32,734 nucleotides of DNA. Origin: Candidatus Woesebacteria bacterium RIFCSPLOWO2_01_FULL_39_61. GTDB taxonomy: Bacteria; Patescibacteriota; Microgenomatia; UBA8517. Every line of letters begins with the position of its first letter. Positions within the stretch are counted from its first letter, which is position 1. This document shows positions 30,601 to 32,734 of the stretch, piece after piece. Under the pieces are notes generated by a model that searched no databases, was not told where the DNA came from, and worked only from the letters and a program-made list of their open reading frames with translations. The stretch spans positions 1 to 32,734 of the forward strand of contig MGHI01000019.1 in the NCBI GenBank assembly GCA_001793155.1. Reading direction: 5' to 3'. The translations under genes and the position numbers were made by a program.

Positions 30601-32734
30601 TTCTTTGTATCCGGAATGGCGGGAATAGAAGGAAGTGTCTATACTGACACCTCGTTTATTGCTGGTACTGGTTTAACGATTTCGGATTCTGCTATTAGTG
30701 AAACTGCAAGTCTGAATTTCCAACCGGACAGCGATAGTGACGATTATATCTTCTTGAGTACTACTTCAGACCTGCCGGCTATATTTTGGGAAACGGGTAT
30801 GACTACTAATGATGCAGGTCTGAGAATATCTGTAACAGATGATACAGGACAACTCCAATATCGAGATCAAAATTCGGCCAGTTGGGTATCTTTTGACTCA
30901 TTTGGACTCGCATCTAATGACCTCTGGCAGTTAAATACCCAGATTATTTCTCCTGGAAATTCGACTTGGGATGTGGCCATTGGAGGAGCCGCAACCTCTA
31001 GTGCTTCATTCCAGGCCTTTGGTATTGAAACGGTAGGCGGCAATGTCGCCAAGCTAACCAGTGACACCATAACAACAGGGTCTGTACTTGAAGCAACGGC
31101 CAGCGCAATAACCTCGGGCAATTTACTTAAACTGGGTCAGGGAGGAAACTCTGCCTTCTCCGGTAACGTCATATATGCTGATATCGATAATACAGGCGGA
31201 GACACATTCACGGGCAACTTCCTTCGCTTTGACAACAATCAAAGTACCGTATTTAGTGTTAATTCAGCCGGATCAATAACAATTGATAATTCAGGAAATA
31301 CGGGCCAGCTGTCGGTTGAGGGAACCGTCCTTGACATAGACTCACTGACCTTTGTGGGAGCAGGAACGCTGACTTCAACCTCAGCCGATCTTTCATTAAC
31401 CACGGCCGGATCCGGAGACATTACTCTTAATCCGGCCGGTACCGGCCAGGTTGAGTTTGCAGACGGAGACTTTGTCAATATCGGCGGAATTGTTGATCAA
31501 ACAACAAATGCCATCTCTGATGCAGGAGCAACGATTAACTTTGCAACTTCCGATAATGACCTCTACATACAGGATGTGCTGGAGGTTGACGGGGTAATTT
31601 ACCAGGCAGGTAATCAGGTCTGTGACACCTCGGGAAACTGCGCTGGTACTTCAGGTGGAAGCAAATGGCAATTAAACGCCGGAGCTATTTCCCCCTTCGT
31701 CAGCAGTCTTGACGTTCTGGTGGGATCATCCGCAACTTCCTCTGCCACAGTTGTTGCCAAAGGTTCAAATACCGTTGGTCGTGCAGCTTTGATCGTCAAC
31801 CAAAACGAGTCTCAAGATATTTTCAGCGCATCGGTTTCCGGCGGTTTTAGATTCGCCATCCAAAACGATGGCGACTTGGAGTTGAGAAACCAGGCAATAA
31901 TCTCAAATGCGACAGACGGTACGCTTTCTCTGACAGAACCCACCATCCAGCTTGTTGGTGCAACCGCAATCGACGTCGATTCGCCTTTAATAAACCTTTC
32001 GACACAAGCAACTGACATTGAACTTAAGGATGCTGAAACATCAGCTCTAACCATATCTTTGGGATCCGATAACTTCCTGACTTTCGATACCGGTGACAGT
32101 TCTGAATCATTAACCGTTGGAAATTCCCTAACCAATATGAGCCTTGTCTTTGATATCGGTTCTTCGGGAAATATAACCTTTTCTGATTTCCAGACTGATG
32201 CCAATGCAGTTCTATACACCAATACATCAGGAGTCTTAACAAGAGTCGCCGAAACCGAAACGGGATCCGAGTGTTTATTATCCGGTGCAGGTGCATCAGG
32301 AGCTCCTTCATGGGGTACTTGTCCCGGAGGCGGCACAAACTACTGGCAATTAGGGACTCAAGGAATAGCACCTTACAATCTTACACTTGATACCTATTTT
32401 GGAGGTACAGCTACTGCCTCTGCTCACTTGAGAGTCGCAGGAATTGAAACTGCAACCGGAAACGTACTTGATATTAATTCCGATACAATAACATCCGGAA
32501 CGGTTGCAGACTTTAATGCTTCGGCAATAACTTCCGGGGAAATATTAAAGATTTCAACAACCGGTAATACTTGGAATACTGGTCAGCTTTTAGAAGTTTC
32601 CTCAACCGCCACTTCCTTAACCTCAGGAAACCTCGGACTTTTCGACTGGTCACCCTCTTCCTGGGCAACCGCATCTGGGGATTTAGTCAGAATCAACATA
32701 GGTCAGTACGGAGATACAACAGGCAATCTTTTTG
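27640..32734 (+). CDS. Giant MerR-HTH / transmembrane / repetitive surface protein, 3' end beyond window
   Basis: One frame stays open from the ATG at 27640 to the right edge: at least 1698 codons. Residues 8-55 form a MerR-type winged HTH (SINQASKSLSVTEKTLRRWE, then KGFLIPIRTSGGHRRYY). A basic, charged linker follows, and one membrane helix at about 132-148 (ILWVYLSTFMLLISVYF). The rest is a Thr/Ser/Gly/Asn-rich, Lys-poor beta-type exterior. Modules are marked by WQLN-type motifs with Trp at 406 (degenerate), 587, 831, 1096, 1343 and 1569, spaced 181-265 residues. Most are preceded by a Cys pair or Trp-rich knot and a Gly-rich linker, and followed by a D-x-x-x-GG-x-x-TSSA strip. The HTH should be cytoplasmic and the repeats outside. 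There is no Shine-Dalgarno; a TTG lies 9 nt upstream in frame. It could be an adhesin or fibre; S74-type ends are common in such proteins but the C-terminus is not seen. Confidence 0.88.
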   Translation, partial: MPTKKESLLSINQASKSLSVTEKTLRRWEAKGFLIPIRTSGGHRRYYSSQIENIKRKKGKKRITKNLIAKTWIDDSEIITAYKTQLLRSDTKKLQEKITNKAIQKEPLLTPLQTKTVLEDIYKFTPKIYKKILWVYLSTFMLLISVYFSSRHLPEIRSKYKIADYAVRKTMQVLPFIGNNMQNNNDFISDQDNLETKPTSTVLAATSFNNVSFKVNVESFFAEDSNFSGNIAANGGSITTSSDSFDLVNLNATTLNIGGAASTVSIGATTGTTSVNNILNVVGNIITTPGDLTLDAGGGAVSVGTGTPEIIDLADDDLYITGDLELDGSLVVGSDSVNDLTGTGLQVSGGALQTTLGTTIESSEITDSTILEVDLNASNSASNGQFLTYNSSTGGFTWTNSSGSLWTDSGTITYLTETGDDLAVGGTDSSSSFFLDVSSGNLSITGDLAVNGDDITSDSNLTINALGYVRVGDTSTPVSATGDDDLFVESDLEVDGVIYIDNQFVINTDTFSDLTGDGLQVSSGVLTLRLDTTAADGATTTSVSGLELVGGELSLVRGCAADQILKWDDSNFEWDCAADAGGGTNYWQLNGNVLAPGNDALVTDQLILGGGTSTDFYFEVSGSRTGKALVALTETGDQDILVASSSATTNVFRLTRTGNVMAADLTLGLNDTTATITTADTDEDLTINPNGAGDIYFHGSTYNLSDTGDLTLGGRITFENSEFIDNETEGSIVFNDSGGNTLTFDLDATNPTLNSSTGTLVIDDILTVTGTGSFQGNTIGLNNDAFANNLIGVAAAGGTAGEDLYWGDKLVCDADQTNCGWLAVVSNNDLWQLNSKVLSPGNTTWDLAVGGTATSSALFNIQGLTGKAIVTPNTTGTYLDFDLETEWTGGNLISANWDSPTTQVGSLSLINLDFSNLTSVAGSPTYGIYINDLAAQTSGTEYAIFQEGGQWDFGGYFEDDLATLNNLYVGQTTETINNTGFVINGDDFFVSGMAGIEGSVYTDTSFIAGTGLTISDSAISETASLNFQPDSDSDDYIFLSTTSDLPAIFWETGMTTNDAGLRISVTDDTGQLQYRDQNSASWVSFDSFGLASNDLWQLNTQIISPGNSTWDVAIGGAATSSASFQAFGIETVGGNVAKLTSDTITTGSVLEATASAITSGNLLKLGQGGNSAFSGNVIYADIDNTGGDTFTGNFLRFDNNQSTVFSVNSAGSITIDNSGNTGQLSVEGTVLDIDSLTFVGAGTLTSTSADLSLTTAGSGDITLNPAGTGQVEFADGDFVNIGGIVDQTTNAISDAGATINFATSDNDLYIQDVLEVDGVIYQAGNQVCDTSGNCAGTSGGSKWQLNAGAISPFVSSLDVLVGSSATSSATVVAKGSNTVGRAALIVNQNESQDIFSASVSGGFRFAIQNDGDLELRNQAIISNATDGTLSLTEPTIQLVGATAIDVDSPLINLSTQATDIELKDAETSALTISLGSDNFLTFDTGDSSESLTVGNSLTNMSLVFDIGSSGNITFSDFQTDANAVLYTNTSGVLTRVAETETGSECLLSGAGASGAPSWGTCPGGGTNYWQLGTQGIAPYNLTLDTYFGGTATASAHLRVAGIETATGNVLDINSDTITSGTVADFNASAITSGEILKISTTGNTWNTGQLLEVSSTATSLTSGNLGLFDWSPSSWATASGDLVRINIGQYGDTTGNLF

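Noticed and set aside
28209-32371. Several minus-strand open frames of 60-170 codons
   Set aside because: They are antisense shadows of the giant plus-strand frame, produced by its Thr/Ser/Gly-rich codon bias; none has a ribosome site.

Overview
The window looks like a chromosomal segment of an uncultivated Candidate Phyla Radiation (Patescibacteria) bacterium, most likely of the Microgenomates type. This placement is inferred from gene content and style and has not been checked phylogenetically. The signs are compact, moderately AT-rich genes, divergent F1 subunits, a nucleoside diphosphate kinase with long insertions, a DNA-uptake cluster (ComEA/ComEC), and a giant repetitive surface protein. 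TGA is used as a normal stop (for example at 984-986 and 2455-2457), which argues against the recoded SR1/Gracilibacteria lineages.

Layout, left to right. 1-1900 holds the 5' part of rsmI (minus strand, cut by the window edge), a 7-bp tandem repeat, tRNA-Pro(CGG), an unannotated-looking 42-residue membrane peptide, and a REP-associated tyrosine transposase surrounded by REP-like palindromes. 1874-6585 holds ndk and an M16 peptidase on the minus strand, an MgtE-like transporter with a DUF1003 membrane protein on the plus strand, and a stand-alone FabH-like condensing enzyme. 6700-8100 is a small plus-strand operon of two tandem receiver-domain proteins and a probable lipoprotein. 8174-12070 (minus) is a leader with a T-box-like core and a strong terminator, then an unknown 272-residue protein, an alpha/beta hydrolase and argS, which carries an in-frame palindromic insertion. 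12120-13040 is a two-gene small-protein operon followed by structured elements. 13125-18524 (minus) is leuS, comEA and comEC split in two. 19118-26938 (minus) is an ATP synthase cluster in the order c-like fusion, gpmI, atpF, atpH, atpA, atpG, atpD, atpC, with no recognisable a subunit and no ordinary c subunit. After 700 bp of AT-rich DNA, 27640 to the right edge is one uninterrupted plus-strand reading frame of at least 1698 codons. It has a MerR-like DNA-binding domain, one membrane helix and a very long modular, beta-rich exterior.

The most unusual items are the MerR-TM-giant repeat fusion, the c-subunit-like hairpin that lacks its proton-binding carboxylate, the T-box-like attenuator on two genes of unknown function, and the palindromic mobile sequence inside argS. 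All calls come from reading the sequence; no database search or folding program was run.
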